Of a DNA stretch of 64,000 nucleotides, positions 19,296-28,412 are shown in pieces (position 1 is the first letter of the stretch; the number at the start of each line of letters is the position of its first letter). A program made the translations under genes and the position numbers. Source of the stretch: Sphingobacteriales bacterium 44-61 (GTDB lineage: Bacteria > Bacteroidota > Bacteroidia > Chitinophagales > Chitinophagaceae); contig MKTW01000018.1 of the NCBI GenBank assembly GCA_001898405.1, positions 118,432 through 182,431 of the forward strand, read 5' to 3'. A model generated the notes under the pieces. The model made no database searches and was not told the DNA's origin. It saw nothing but the letters and a program-made list of their open reading frames with translations.

Positions 19296-19913
19296 CTATA
19301 TATTTAAGAAATTTTTGAGCAATTGAAACCCGGCTGTAGAGCTTTTTTCAGGATGGAACTGAGCTCCGATTATATTTCCACATCGGATCATTGACACGAA
19401 CTTCCCTGCATATGGTGTGTAAGCAAGTATATTTTCTTCATTTTTAGGTATGAAATGATAGCTATGTACAAAATAGAAATCCGACTGATCTCTGATCTCA
19501 TTAAGCATTTCATCACTCCGGTTAGTGAATTGAACCTCATTCCATCCAACATGTGGTATCCTTTCACCGATTGCTGGTTCCAGAGCTTGAACAATACCAG
19601 GGATCAGGTCTAATCCATCCTGGAAAGAAACTTCTGTGCCTTTGCTTGCCAGTAGTTGCATACCAAGGCAAATACCCAGCAACGGTATCTTATCGTCAAT
19701 TGCGAGCTTTTTTATGCGATCTGTAATCCCTCTTTCGTTGAGTGTGGCCATTGCATCCGGAAAAGCACCAACACCTGGTAGTATGGCATGGGTGCAATCT
19801 TCGAAGTCATAATCATGATGAGATACTATAACGTTATCCACGCCACATTCTTCGATAGCTCTCTTTACGGAGCCAACATTGCCCATCCCATAATCAATAA
19901 TGAGTACTTTCAT
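19296..19913 (-). CDS. HisH-like glutamine amidotransferase (HisH2)
   Basis: Protein of 205 residues, a class I glutamine amidotransferase of the HisH type. The nucleophile Cys is in GICLGMQLL (about residue 83) and the His-Glu pair in AQFHPEKSS near the C terminus, so glutaminase activity is expected. It releases ammonia from glutamine for its partner. It lies 2 nt before hisF2 and 3 nt after the amidotransferase gene, so the partner is more likely the sugar-modifying WbpG/PseA-type enzyme than histidine synthesis; no other his genes are near. Confidence 0.88.
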   Translation of the reverse strand: MKVLIIDYGMGNVGSVKRAIEECGVDNVIVSHHDYDFEDCTHAILPGVGAFPDAMATLNERGITDRIKKLAIDDKIPLLGICLGMQLLASKGTEVSFQDGLDLIPGIVQALEPAIGERIPHVGWNEVQFTNRSDEMLNEIRDQSDFYFVHSYHFIPKNEENILAYTPYAGKFVSMIRCGNIIGAQFHPEKSSTAGFQLLKNFLNI

Positions 19914-19916
19914 TTC

Positions 19917-21068
19917 TTAATGAGTGCTGGGGTGAGCTAACTTTTTAAGATTCCCATATTTATCTTTTACCAAACCGCCGCGGCTGTCTGTTGCAAATAT
20001 TTTCTTATTAGTGAATCGGTCACTGATTTTCACAAATTCATCCACTGACATATCAAGTGGTTCCAGTATTTCAGCAAGAGATTTACCGAGATAAGAATGT
20101 GGGAATTTTCCATCATGTTTATCTACCATGGCTATAGCATCTTCTCTGGTAATACGTCCTCGCCTCAAGTGGAGGCAGGCAATATCTGTAGCCCGACCAA
20201 AGCCAAACTTCAGGTACTTAAAATAGTCATGTATACCAGTTTGATGATTGTCGAGATTCTCGTAGTTCACCACTGAACCTTCTACAGTTTTCTCATACGA
20301 CTGGAAGCCGTTTGCCTGCGCAAGCAAAGCATTGGAATAACCATCCCATGGTATATAATAACCAAGAAAGATGCCTGTAACACCTACGCGCGCGAGTTCT
20401 TCATCTGTTGGATAAGAATATGCAATCAGATCCTGTTTTCTTATTCCTTCCAGGCCGATCATGTCTGTAACTCTCATGCCGAGAAGACCACCGAATTCCT
20501 CCAGCCAGCGACGGGTTAATACATTATTTTCTACATCCGCCGCAGGTCCGCCATACTCGTGTTGTGAGTTTTCCCCCCAGACGATCAAAGGAATATTATA
20601 TTGCACGGCTGCCCTGATTGGGATTGTAAAGATGCCCACGTGCTCTGGCCAGGATATATCTCCTACTTGTGTAAGCCCTACTCTGTTCAGTTTTGCACGA
20701 ATATTAGGATTAGGTGAAAACTCAACGTAATCAACACCAAGATGTTTTATATTTTCAATATTCCGGCGTCCTATTGCTGAAAGATCACAAGTAGTTGATG
20801 TAACACACAAGGGATTGAATCCAAGTTGAAGCATTTTTATAACCTGGTATGTGCTGTCTTTTCCACCGCTAACCGGAACTATACAATCCCAATTGCTGCC
20901 ATCTTTTGACTTATACTTCTCTGCCAGCTCAACCAGTTCTGACTTACGTTGTGACCAATCAATCTCTTTTCTCCGTTCAAAATTCCGGCATGCATTACAA
21001 ATCCCTTCTTCATCAAAACTAAGATCAGGTTTAGTATCGGGCATAACGCATTTCTTACAATATCTCAT
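19917..21068 (-). CDS. pseA: N-acetyl sugar amidotransferase (PseA/WbpG type)
   Basis: Protein of 383 residues. The N terminus has two CxxC pairs (CKKC and CNAC, a probable zinc site) and the PP-loop ATP pyrophosphatase motif PVSGGKDST near residue 67. This fits the N-acetyl sugar amidotransferase family, which converts an acetamido group to acetamidino: PseA on pseudaminic acid in Campylobacter, WbpG on a ManNAcA derivative in Pseudomonas. Placement between the pseudaminic acid genes and hisH2-hisF2 makes acetamidino-pseudaminic acid the likely product, though a UDP-sugar substrate as for WbpG cannot be ruled out. ATP and ammonia from HisH2 would be used. Confidence 0.85.
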   Translation of the reverse strand: MRYCKKCVMPDTKPDLSFDEEGICNACRNFERRKEIDWSQRKSELVELAEKYKSKDGSNWDCIVPVSGGKDSTYQVIKMLQLGFNPLCVTSTTCDLSAIGRRNIENIKHLGVDYVEFSPNPNIRAKLNRVGLTQVGDISWPEHVGIFTIPIRAAVQYNIPLIVWGENSQHEYGGPAADVENNVLTRRWLEEFGGLLGMRVTDMIGLEGIRKQDLIAYSYPTDEELARVGVTGIFLGYYIPWDGYSNALLAQANGFQSYEKTVEGSVVNYENLDNHQTGIHDYFKYLKFGFGRATDIACLHLRRGRITREDAIAMVDKHDGKFPHSYLGKSLAEILEPLDMSVDEFVKISDRFTNKKIFATDSRGGLVKDKYGNLKKLAHPSTH

Positions 21069-21084
21069 TTTGCTTACTTCTTAA

Positions 21085-21705
21085 TTATTTTTTAAACAAA
21101 AACCAATTGATGTCATCTTGAGGAAACAAAGAATCCTTACGATAAGCAAAGCCGTATTTAATAAGCTCAACATCTGGATATTGCATCATAAACTCACCTG
21201 CAAAGTCTCTCTTGAATAGTTTTCCTTCATGTCCTCTATAATTCAAAGAAACAGGTGAAGGATTATAATATTCTCCGATACAGATATATTTACGGCTGCT
21301 TGAGTATAACTTTTCATATGCCACATGAAGCATCTCCGGGTCAAGGTGGATAAGCACACCTTTAATAAAAACGAAATCGAACGTTTCATTTGGACTAAAG
21401 TTAAAGATAGACTGATGATATCCCTTTACATTTTCAAGAGCAATCAGTTGCTTATAGGCTGTTTCATTTATTTCTACTCCGTTCATGTTAGCAAATGGCA
21501 AAAGCAGTTTCAACGCTTTCATATTCATACCTATATTGGCACCAAGCTCAAGAACGCTATTAATGGAAGAACAACCATCCAGTATTTTGGAAAAATAATT
21601 TATGTTGCTTGCCAACATTTGATCTCCTTTATTCCGGTCAATATAGGCGTTACCGAATTCACCCGACCAGAAAGCTTCTTGAGCAGTTTTGTACTTGTTT
21701 TCCAT
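21085..21705 (-). CDS. Pseudaminic acid biosynthesis-associated methyltransferase
   Basis: Protein of 206 residues with a class I SAM-methyltransferase core: the SAM loop VLELGANIGMNMKAL (glycine-rich), the acidic end of strand 2 in MNGVEINE, and FVFIKGVLIHLDPE. The start EAFWSGEFGNAYIDRN is typical of the small methylases found next to pseudaminic acid genes in many species. The acceptor group is unknown; O- or N-methylation of the nonulosonic acid is plausible. It lies 8 nt after pseF and 16 nt before pseA. Confidence 0.82.
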   Translation of the reverse strand: MENKYKTAQEAFWSGEFGNAYIDRNKGDQMLASNINYFSKILDGCSSINSVLELGANIGMNMKALKLLLPFANMNGVEINETAYKQLIALENVKGYHQSIFNFSPNETFDFVFIKGVLIHLDPEMLHVAYEKLYSSSRKYICIGEYYNPSPVSLNYRGHEGKLFKRDFAGEFMMQYPDVELIKYGFAYRKDSLFPQDDINWFLFKK

Positions 21706-21713
21706 TAAAATTA

Positions 21714-22421
21714 TTATTTAGTCCTAAGGTTATTGTTTACAAAAAGAGCATACTTAGTTTCTGCCAATCTCCAGTCTCCTTCCGTATCAATATCTTGTGC
21801 TTCCATATCAGATACTTCGATCGCCCTGGTATTCTTCATGATCAACGTTCCTGTTTCAAAAAAACGTTGAACATTAAAAAAATAGAACTGCCCACTGTCA
21901 TGAAATGTAGCTGGAAGATCCTGAGATCTTTTTTGAGCAAACTCGGGCCAATTATACTCAACGGCATAGTTATCTTCCATCTTGAATGAGCGCCAGATCG
22001 GAAACCCAAATTTCACCACCGGAAGCACAGAATCAGCAGATTCTTTATTCAACAACTCATATGCCTGGTTCAATTTGGGAGGAGTAATAAAAGCGGCAGT
22101 AGGATAAATGCAGCATGCATATTTAAACCTCTTTCCGTTTTTCCAGTACCATTCAAGCACTTCTCTAACAACCTCTGCGGTAGTAGAAATATCGTCCGAG
22201 TTTTTTTGCGATCTCATAAATGGGATATTGGCTCCGAAAGACCGTGACACTTCAGCTATTTCTTCGCTATCCGTTGACACCATCACTTCATCAAATAGCC
22301 CGCAGGCTTTTGCTGCTTTGATACCATATCCGATAATAGGAATCCCATGGAATGAACGAATGTTCTTTAATGGCACACGCTTACTTCCACCCCGTGCTGT
22401 TATAATAGCAATATTCCCCAT
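21714..22421 (-). CDS. pseF: Pseudaminic acid cytidylyltransferase
   Basis: Protein of 235 residues of the CMP-nonulosonate synthetase family. The N-terminal CTP-binding motif is ITARGGSKRVPLKN; STDSEEIAEV and SDDISTTAEVV follow, and DIDTEGDW near the C terminus carries the metal-binding Asp. It activates pseudaminic acid as CMP-Pse, the donor for glycosyltransferases. It lies directly after pseI with no gap and upstream of the methylase gene. NeuA/LegF alternatives are less likely because the neighbouring genes form the Pse route. Confidence 0.9.
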   Translation of the reverse strand: MGNIAIITARGGSKRVPLKNIRSFHGIPIIGYGIKAAKACGLFDEVMVSTDSEEIAEVSRSFGANIPFMRSQKNSDDISTTAEVVREVLEWYWKNGKRFKYACCIYPTAAFITPPKLNQAYELLNKESADSVLPVVKFGFPIWRSFKMEDNYAVEYNWPEFAQKRSQDLPATFHDSGQFYFFNVQRFFETGTLIMKNTRAIEVSDMEAQDIDTEGDWRLAETKYALFVNNNLRTK

Positions 22422-23465
22422 TTATATGAGATTTGAGGTAAGTGGTGTTCCGGCTTTTACATCTTTAATAATTCTTTTCCCAATTATGGATTCAAGGCTT
22501 TTAGGCGGCAAACCCAAAGCAGGCCTGACCACCCTGATATGCTCTGGCGTAATTACTTCTCCGGCTTTCATATCCTTACCAATATATAAAGAGCGTTTAA
22601 ATAAAGTGCTCTTTTTCTCAGCTTTTTGAATACCATATTTCACTGAACCCATCGCCTGAAATACCCTTTCGCTCTCAATAACTAAATCTTTCATCTCTTC
22701 CGGCTCCATTGAAAAAGTACTGTCTACCCCGCCATCACTCCGGCGAAGAGTGAAATGTTTTTCAATAACCTGAGCGCCAATTGCAACTGCCCCTACTGCT
22801 ACACCAATACCAAGTGTGTGATCACTTAATCCAACTATACAATCAAACATATCCCTCATATGAGGAATAGTCAGCAAATTGGTATTTTCCGGAGTCGCAG
22901 GATATGTACTTGTACACTTAAGTAAAACAAGTTCATTACACCCTGCATCTTTTAATATACGTACAGATTCATCTATATCGGCGATATTGCTTACACCAAC
23001 GGACATGATGACCGGCTTACCTGTAGACGCTACTTTTTTCAAAAGCGGCCAATCAGTATTTTCAAAAGACGCTATTTTATAAAGACCCACATTCAATGTT
23101 TCCAGAAAATCAACCGCAGATTCATCGAAAGGAGAACTAAAAGGGATCAATCCTCTTTTTCTCGCATGGTTAAATATAGGTTCATGCCATTCCCATGGTG
23201 TATACGCCTCCTTATAAAGATCATATAACTCCCGCCCATTCCAAAGTGAGGATTCATCCTGTATGGTGAATGCCCCTTTCATTGTCATAGTGTCTGCCGT
23301 ATAAGTTTGTAGTTTGATTGCGTGAGCTCCGGCATCGGCTGCAGCATCAACAATTGCCATTGCCCGCTCCAACGATTGATTGTGATTACCCGACATTTCG
23401 GCTATAATAAATGGCAGTTGCCCAAAACCAATTTTCTTTCCTTCTATTGAAAATTCTTTACTCAT
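22422..23465 (-). CDS. pseI: Pseudaminic acid synthase
   Basis: Protein of 347 residues with an NeuB-type TIM barrel (IIAEMSGNHNQSLERA, AIKLQTYTADTMT, CTSTYPATPENTNL, GLSDHTLG) and a C-terminal antifreeze-like SAF domain from about residue 285. It condenses the 2,4-diacetamido-trideoxy-L-altrose with phosphoenolpyruvate to give pseudaminic acid. The sequence after the barrel start (TMTMKGAF and nearby) is of the Pse subtype rather than NeuB, and the neighbours agree. It lies 42 nt after the pseG-pseH fusion. Confidence 0.92.
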   Translation of the reverse strand: MSKEFSIEGKKIGFGQLPFIIAEMSGNHNQSLERAMAIVDAAADAGAHAIKLQTYTADTMTMKGAFTIQDESSLWNGRELYDLYKEAYTPWEWHEPIFNHARKRGLIPFSSPFDESAVDFLETLNVGLYKIASFENTDWPLLKKVASTGKPVIMSVGVSNIADIDESVRILKDAGCNELVLLKCTSTYPATPENTNLLTIPHMRDMFDCIVGLSDHTLGIGVAVGAVAIGAQVIEKHFTLRRSDGGVDSTFSMEPEEMKDLVIESERVFQAMGSVKYGIQKAEKKSTLFKRSLYIGKDMKAGEVITPEHIRVVRPALGLPPKSLESIIGKRIIKDVKAGTPLTSNLI

Positions 23466-23507
23466 TTATGTACTATTAGTTACTTTCTACCAAAGATTTG
23501 ATTTTAT

Positions 23508-24971
23508 TCACAATAACAGTTGAAACTGGTCAAAGTATATTCCCTTTATCTCGACCGGAGAATGTTCTTCAAATCCTGCCTTTAAAAAAATCACCCTGGA
23601 TGCTATATTTTCTTTTCTGACCAATGCTCTGATTTTTCGGGAACACGTATTAAATTCATTTCGGATCTTTTCTACTCCAGCTGCAATAATCAATTTCCCT
23701 AATCCTAGCCCCCTGTGGCCCGGCGCAATAGCGTAAGAAATTTCAATAAAGCTTTCGATTATATCAAAGCGAATTTGCCCTACCGCTTCATGATTAAAAC
23801 GTAAAATATAAATCAATGAGGTGTCGCTATTCACTTTTTTTTCAAACCAATGGGAATGTTCTTCCCAGGTAATAGGGGCGGTATTAATGGAGTTTTCTCT
23901 TGTGGCTGTATCATTCGCCCATTCAAACAACATCTGGCTATCGAATTTCGTAACACGGTCCAAAGAAGCATGTGAATGAAAAAATAGTTTCAGGAACTCA
24001 GTAAGTATTCGTCTGGGCGATTGACCATCAAAATAAGAATTAACCTTTTGTATATCAATATGACAACCTTCTTTAATTACCCGTTCAACAGCTTTTGCAG
24101 CCTTTGACAGGTCATTAAAATCCCCAGCATCTTCAACAAGACCATTTTGCAGGAAACTTCGATAAATATCCAATTGATTATCCGTATAGTAGCCAGCAAT
24201 GGCTGGCTTGCCTAACGATAGAATTTCCAGTAAAATGGAACTCCCAGGCGCAACAGCAATATCAGTAGTGCTGATCAATGAGGCCATTAATTCAGCACTG
24301 ACATCTTGATATATGTTTATTTTTAGCCTTGCTTGCTCTTTAAAGTCTTTTAATTTATCCAAATAACGGTAAGCAGTACCAACAACAATATCTACCTCCA
24401 CAGAAAGGTTCAACTTATCCAGTTGTTGTAATAAACCACCTGTCAAATCATTATAGTCAGATCCGCCAAAACAGATCAACAATCTTTTATAACCATGGCA
24501 AGAGTTGTCAGCAGAACTTCTCTTCTCAAGAAAAGCACGGCGGACAATAAGATATGCTGGACCAAAAAGAAACCGTGTATAGGGCTCGGCATCATAGTCA
24601 TCAACAGATACATTTAGTGCCTGATTAATGATAATATCTGCATAAAAATGCTTATCGTGCATGTCGTCTATGCAAACTAACCCTGCAGCCTGCATTTTTA
24701 TCCGCTCCTGTAAGTCTGAACTGAAGTGATAACCATCTAATATCACGCCATCTTGTTTTTCAAGCATAGAAACAAATTGGTCGTCACTACTGGTATATCT
24801 GATTTCAAAATCTGCTGCCAGAGATTGCCTGATACTTTCCGGGGCATCTTCATTAATAACAAAGACAATTGGAAAATATGTTTTTAACATATCCGCTAAA
24901 GCTGAGGACCTGATCAGGTGCCCCAGACCGATAGACGATCGCCCTTCTGCTCTGAAAAATAATCTTCCCAA
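23508..24971 (-). CDS. pseG: PseG-PseH fusion: UDP-sugar hydrolase plus N-acetyltransferase
   Basis: Protein of 487 residues, too long for PseG alone (usually near 300-350). Residues 1 to about 335 are the GT-B-like UDP-2,4-diacetamido-trideoxy-altropyranose hydrolase, with the start FFRAEGRSSIGLGHLIRSSA and later APGSSILLEILSLGKPAIA. Residues about 340-487 are a GNAT acetyltransferase, with ISYAIAPGHRGLGLGKLII as the acetyl-CoA loop and ALVRKENIASRVIFLKAGF. The second part fits PseH, which N-acetylates C4 of the 4-amino sugar. No separate pseH is seen, so the fusion likely does both steps. The start is TTG at 24971, two nt after the pseC stop. Confidence 0.88.
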   Translation of the reverse strand: MGRLFFRAEGRSSIGLGHLIRSSALADMLKTYFPIVFVINEDAPESIRQSLAADFEIRYTSSDDQFVSMLEKQDGVILDGYHFSSDLQERIKMQAAGLVCIDDMHDKHFYADIIINQALNVSVDDYDAEPYTRFLFGPAYLIVRRAFLEKRSSADNSCHGYKRLLICFGGSDYNDLTGGLLQQLDKLNLSVEVDIVVGTAYRYLDKLKDFKEQARLKINIYQDVSAELMASLISTTDIAVAPGSSILLEILSLGKPAIAGYYTDNQLDIYRSFLQNGLVEDAGDFNDLSKAAKAVERVIKEGCHIDIQKVNSYFDGQSPRRILTEFLKLFFHSHASLDRVTKFDSQMLFEWANDTATRENSINTAPITWEEHSHWFEKKVNSDTSLIYILRFNHEAVGQIRFDIIESFIEISYAIAPGHRGLGLGKLIIAAGVEKIRNEFNTCSRKIRALVRKENIASRVIFLKAGFEEHSPVEIKGIYFDQFQLLL

Positions 24972-24973
24972 TA

Positions 24974-26137
24974 CTACGATTTATTAGTTATGCCTTGAAA
25001 CTCTTTGATACTTTTAATAACATAATCTTGTTCTTCATCTTTAAGCGAAGGGAACATAGGTATGCTTAGACAGCGGCTGTAATATCTTTCTGCAATAGGA
25101 TAATCTCCCTTTTTAAATCCTAAAGAAAGATAATAGGGCATAGTATGAACGGGCATATAGTGAACCTGGGCATAAATATCCTTGCTCCGTAAATAATTGT
25201 ATAAACCTTTTCTGTCATCCACTTCAATAACATATAAATGATACGCATGTCCATGCCTTGCATGCGGTTCTAAAGGTTTTACATTGGTATTAATGAAGTT
25301 GTCATCATATTTTTTTGCAATTGCCCTTCTCCTTTCGAGTCCCTTGTCAGCTTTTGCCAATTGTGAACGTCCTAATGCAGCTTGCATATCCGTAAGCCTG
25401 TAATTATACCCGAGCTCAAGCATCTCATAATACCAGCTTCCGTGATTTTCGTGCAATAACCCAGGCTCTTTTGTAATGCCATGTGTGCGTAAAAGCTGTA
25501 ATCGCTTATATAGTTTTTCATCGTTTGTAGTGACCATCCCTCCTTCACCACAGGCAATATGTTTAACCGGGTGAAAGGAAAAGATACCTATATCAGCGTA
25601 TTTGCCATTTCCACAAAATTGCTTTTCTCCTTGGCTATCGATGAAGAAACCACCAGGGGCATGGCAAGCATCTTCGATAATCCATAGGCCGTATTCGTCT
25701 GCGATTTCACGAATTTCTTCCATATTGACTGGATATCCTGCAAAATCAACAGGGATAATTCCGCTATAAGTACCTTTTGTTGAGGCCTTCAACAGTGCCT
25801 TTAATTTTTTGATATCCATTACTGCCGTAGCCGGATCTATATCAACGAAGCTGATTTCTCCGCCACAATATCTAATACAGTTAGCAGATGCCGCAAAAGT
25901 GATGGGAGTAGTAATAACTTTTGTATGTTCATTTACGTTCAACGCAAGGGCTGCAAGGTGAAGAGCAGCCGTGCCGTTATTTATGGCAACTGCGTATTTA
26001 CACCCAATATATTCCGCAAAGGCTTCTTCAAACTTCGAGATCTCGGGCCCTTGGGTCAGAAAATCCGATGTAAGAGTAGTTATGACAGCATCAATATCTT
26101 CTTGTGTAATATGCTGCCTTCCGTAAGGTATAGCCAT
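24974..26137 (-). CDS. pseC: UDP-4-keto-6-deoxy-N-acetylaltrosamine aminotransferase
   Basis: Protein of 387 residues of the DegT/DnrJ/EryC1 family. The PLP-binding lysine is in FSFHPVKHIACGEGGM, with AINNGTAALHLAALAL binding the phosphate and IEDACHAPGG carrying the ring-stacking Asp region. PseC puts the 4-amino group on the sugar from glutamate. It lies between pseB (4-nt gap) and the pseG-pseH fusion (2-nt gap), the normal order of the pathway. High confidence. Confidence 0.93.
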   Translation of the reverse strand: MAIPYGRQHITQEDIDAVITTLTSDFLTQGPEISKFEEAFAEYIGCKYAVAINNGTAALHLAALALNVNEHTKVITTPITFAASANCIRYCGGEISFVDIDPATAVMDIKKLKALLKASTKGTYSGIIPVDFAGYPVNMEEIREIADEYGLWIIEDACHAPGGFFIDSQGEKQFCGNGKYADIGIFSFHPVKHIACGEGGMVTTNDEKLYKRLQLLRTHGITKEPGLLHENHGSWYYEMLELGYNYRLTDMQAALGRSQLAKADKGLERRRAIAKKYDDNFINTNVKPLEPHARHGHAYHLYVIEVDDRKGLYNYLRSKDIYAQVHYMPVHTMPYYLSLGFKKGDYPIAERYYSRCLSIPMFPSLKDEEQDYVIKSIKEFQGITNKS

Positions 26138-26141
26138 TTTA

Positions 26142-27176
26142 TTAATTTAATTGGTATTGCTTTTCAACTTGGAAGTTGGGGTCAACATACTTGATGATGA
26201 GTTCACGAAGATCTTTTATACTCAGCCATTCGGGGTTTGTACCCGAACTATAAGAAAATCCCACTGGAACTTTTTTTGCTTTGAACGCCCGGATAAATTC
26301 GTCAATATCCCACACGGGTGTTTGAGGAAGTATCGCGTAATATTTACCCAGATCATATGTAGAAAAAGAATCGGATGCTGTAATCATTTCTTCATGGATT
26401 TTTTCTCCCGGTCTTATCCCTACAACCCGATGTTCGCATTCTGGTGCAATGGCTTTTGCTACATCAACAATTTTGTAAGAGGGGATTTTAGGTACAAAAA
26501 GTTCTCCTCCCCAAGCAGATTCTAAAGCATGTAAAACCATATCCACCCCTTCCTGCAATGATATATTAAACCTTGTCATATTGGAATCTGTGATCGGAAG
26601 CACTCCTTCTTTGCGTTTTTTCAGGAAGAAAGGCATAACAGATCCATTTGAGCCCATTACGTTGCCATAGCGGACAACAGAAAACTTTATATTCTTATGC
26701 CCTCTGATATTATTTGCAGCGATGAAAAGTTTGTCAGAAGTAAGTTTGGTAGCTCCGTACAGATTAATTGGAGCGCAAGCCTTATCTGTGGAAAGGGCTA
26801 CTACATTCTCTACATTTGTTTCAAGTGCTGCCCTTATTACATTCTCTGCTCCGCCGATATTGGTCTTTACACATTCGTCCGGGTTATACTCTGCAATATG
26901 CACATGTTTCATTGCTGCAGCATGAATGATTATATCTATGCCCTGACAGGCTCGTTTCAATCTTTCAAAATCTCTAACGTCTCCGATAAAAAAGCGCAGA
27001 TTGGGATATACATGCTCGGGATATTCATGAGCCATGACGAATTGTTTTTGTTCATCCCTCGAATAAATCGCAAGTCTTTTTACATTCGGCCATTTTGCTA
27101 GGATCGTTTTCACAAACTCCTTACCAAAAGAACCCGTTCCCCCGGTGATGAGTACACTTTTTTTATTCAAATCCAT
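26142..27176 (-). CDS. pseB: UDP-N-acetylglucosamine 4,6-dehydratase (inverting)
   Basis: Protein of 344 residues, an extended SDR. The cofactor loop is SVLITGGTGSFGKEF, the active site has LYGATK with catalytic Tyr and Lys, and AAMKHVHIAEYNPDE is a hallmark of the PseB/FlaA1 group. It converts UDP-GlcNAc to the 4-keto-6-deoxy-L-arabino sugar, the first committed step to pseudaminic acid. It follows wzz by 40 nt and begins the biosynthetic part of the locus. Confidence 0.94.
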   Translation of the reverse strand: MDLNKKSVLITGGTGSFGKEFVKTILAKWPNVKRLAIYSRDEQKQFVMAHEYPEHVYPNLRFFIGDVRDFERLKRACQGIDIIIHAAAMKHVHIAEYNPDECVKTNIGGAENVIRAALETNVENVVALSTDKACAPINLYGATKLTSDKLFIAANNIRGHKNIKFSVVRYGNVMGSNGSVMPFFLKKRKEGVLPITDSNMTRFNISLQEGVDMVLHALESAWGGELFVPKIPSYKIVDVAKAIAPECEHRVVGIRPGEKIHEEMITASDSFSTYDLGKYYAILPQTPVWDIDEFIRAFKAKKVPVGFSYSSGTNPEWLSIKDLRELIIKYVDPNFQVEKQYQLN

Positions 27177-27216
27177 ATTGACAAATTATATATTTCTTTT
27201 AACTGAATATCAATTT

Positions 27217-28365
27217 TTATTCCGATTGTCTTTTACTAATCCAGCCTATAACAAAAACGGCCAGTAATCCAACAGTATAAATCAGGCCTGCAACAAAGCC
27301 AAACACAACTATAAAAAACAGAAATCCTCTCTTATTATCATCAAGTAGCTGGTCTGGAGAATCCAGTAGTTGGATAACAGGGGACTGTTGTGATAAAATC
27401 AGTTTGCTTGCCTCCAGGTTCTTGATTACTTCTGCATACAATGTTGCCAGAACGGTCTTATCGCGAGTGCCAATTTCAGTGGGGACAATGGTTGTCCTGA
27501 GGCCAGGATTTATATCCAGCGGTTGGCTAGCCGCAACGGCGTAAGATTTGCCATTCAATGCATTAAGGATGGAGTCTGACCGATGTTGAAGGCGATCAAT
27601 ATTTGCCTGTGCATTCCCTGTTCTTATATTATAATATAGATTACTGGCACCAGCTACTATTCGTTCTACTGCAAGCCTGGCAAAAATGGGATTCTCAGCA
27701 GTTACCTGGACTTTTATTATGCTTCCCTGCTTACTGGTTCTTTCAGCAGAAATATATTTTTCGGTAATATCTTGATACGCCAGATTTAACACGCTATCCT
27801 GCAACGGCGTCAATACCATTCCGGACCGAAAGCGAATACCGGCTAAATCTTGACGTTTCTCCCAGCCTTTCCTTCTTCCCATAAAGTCCAAATACATATC
27901 AATAAGTGTTGCACTATCCCTTACATCACCCGTATTGCTCAGCAACACCTCTTTAATAATTTTCTTCGACTTAAGGATATCCAAGATATTATCGCCCGCG
28001 AAGAGACCCGCGCCACTACCCATTCCACCGAGATTGACACCAAACTGTGAGGCCAGGCCTGCGAGACTACCACCTGCGTTCCCACTTTTTTCTTCCAGGA
28101 TAAATGTGACTTCAGCCTTATATTTTGGCTTCTGAAGTTTAAAACAAATAAAACCAACCCCAGCCCCTATCACGACAAAAACCATCCCCATCAACCACTT
28201 TTTGACAAGCAGACGGCAAAAATCCCTGACCAACAAAATCATTTCGTTTACAGAATAATATCCCTCTCTTTTTGTCATGAGATTTATATTTTGGATAAGA
28301 TCGTTCTTGTTGCCATTGACCAATGGCTTCGCCACCTCAGTCACATTTACTTCTGTGACTGACAA
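27217..28365 (-). CDS. Wzz-type chain-length determinant / polysaccharide co-polymerase
   Basis: Protein of up to 382 residues with an N-terminal membrane helix (MGMVFVVIGAGVGFICF), a long periplasmic region with PKYKAEVTFILEEKSG right after it, and a second helix near the C terminus (GFLFFIVVFGFVAGLIYTVG). This is the Wzz/PCP-1 layout without the tyrosine-kinase domain of Wzc. It would set chain length with Wzy. The longest frame starts at TTG 28365; ATG at 28278 leaves about 28 residues before the first helix and is a good alternative. It follows the exporter gene by 47 nt. Confidence 0.85.
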   Translation of the reverse strand: MSVTEVNVTEVAKPLVNGNKNDLIQNINLMTKREGYYSVNEMILLVRDFCRLLVKKWLMGMVFVVIGAGVGFICFKLQKPKYKAEVTFILEEKSGNAGGSLAGLASQFGVNLGGMGSGAGLFAGDNILDILKSKKIIKEVLLSNTGDVRDSATLIDMYLDFMGRRKGWEKRQDLAGIRFRSGMVLTPLQDSVLNLAYQDITEKYISAERTSKQGSIIKVQVTAENPIFARLAVERIVAGASNLYYNIRTGNAQANIDRLQHRSDSILNALNGKSYAVAASQPLDINPGLRTTIVPTEIGTRDKTVLATLYAEVIKNLEASKLILSQQSPVIQLLDSPDQLLDDNKRGFLFFIVVFGFVAGLIYTVGLLAVFVIGWISKRQSE

Positions 28366-28412
28366 AATAATCTATACAAATTCAGTCGGCAACTATTCAG
28401 TTAGCCAAAACC

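Noticed and set aside
19296..19913. HisH as part of histidine biosynthesis
   Set aside because: No other his genes are near, the neighbouring HisF lacks Asp11, and the gene lies within the Pse/polysaccharide operon.
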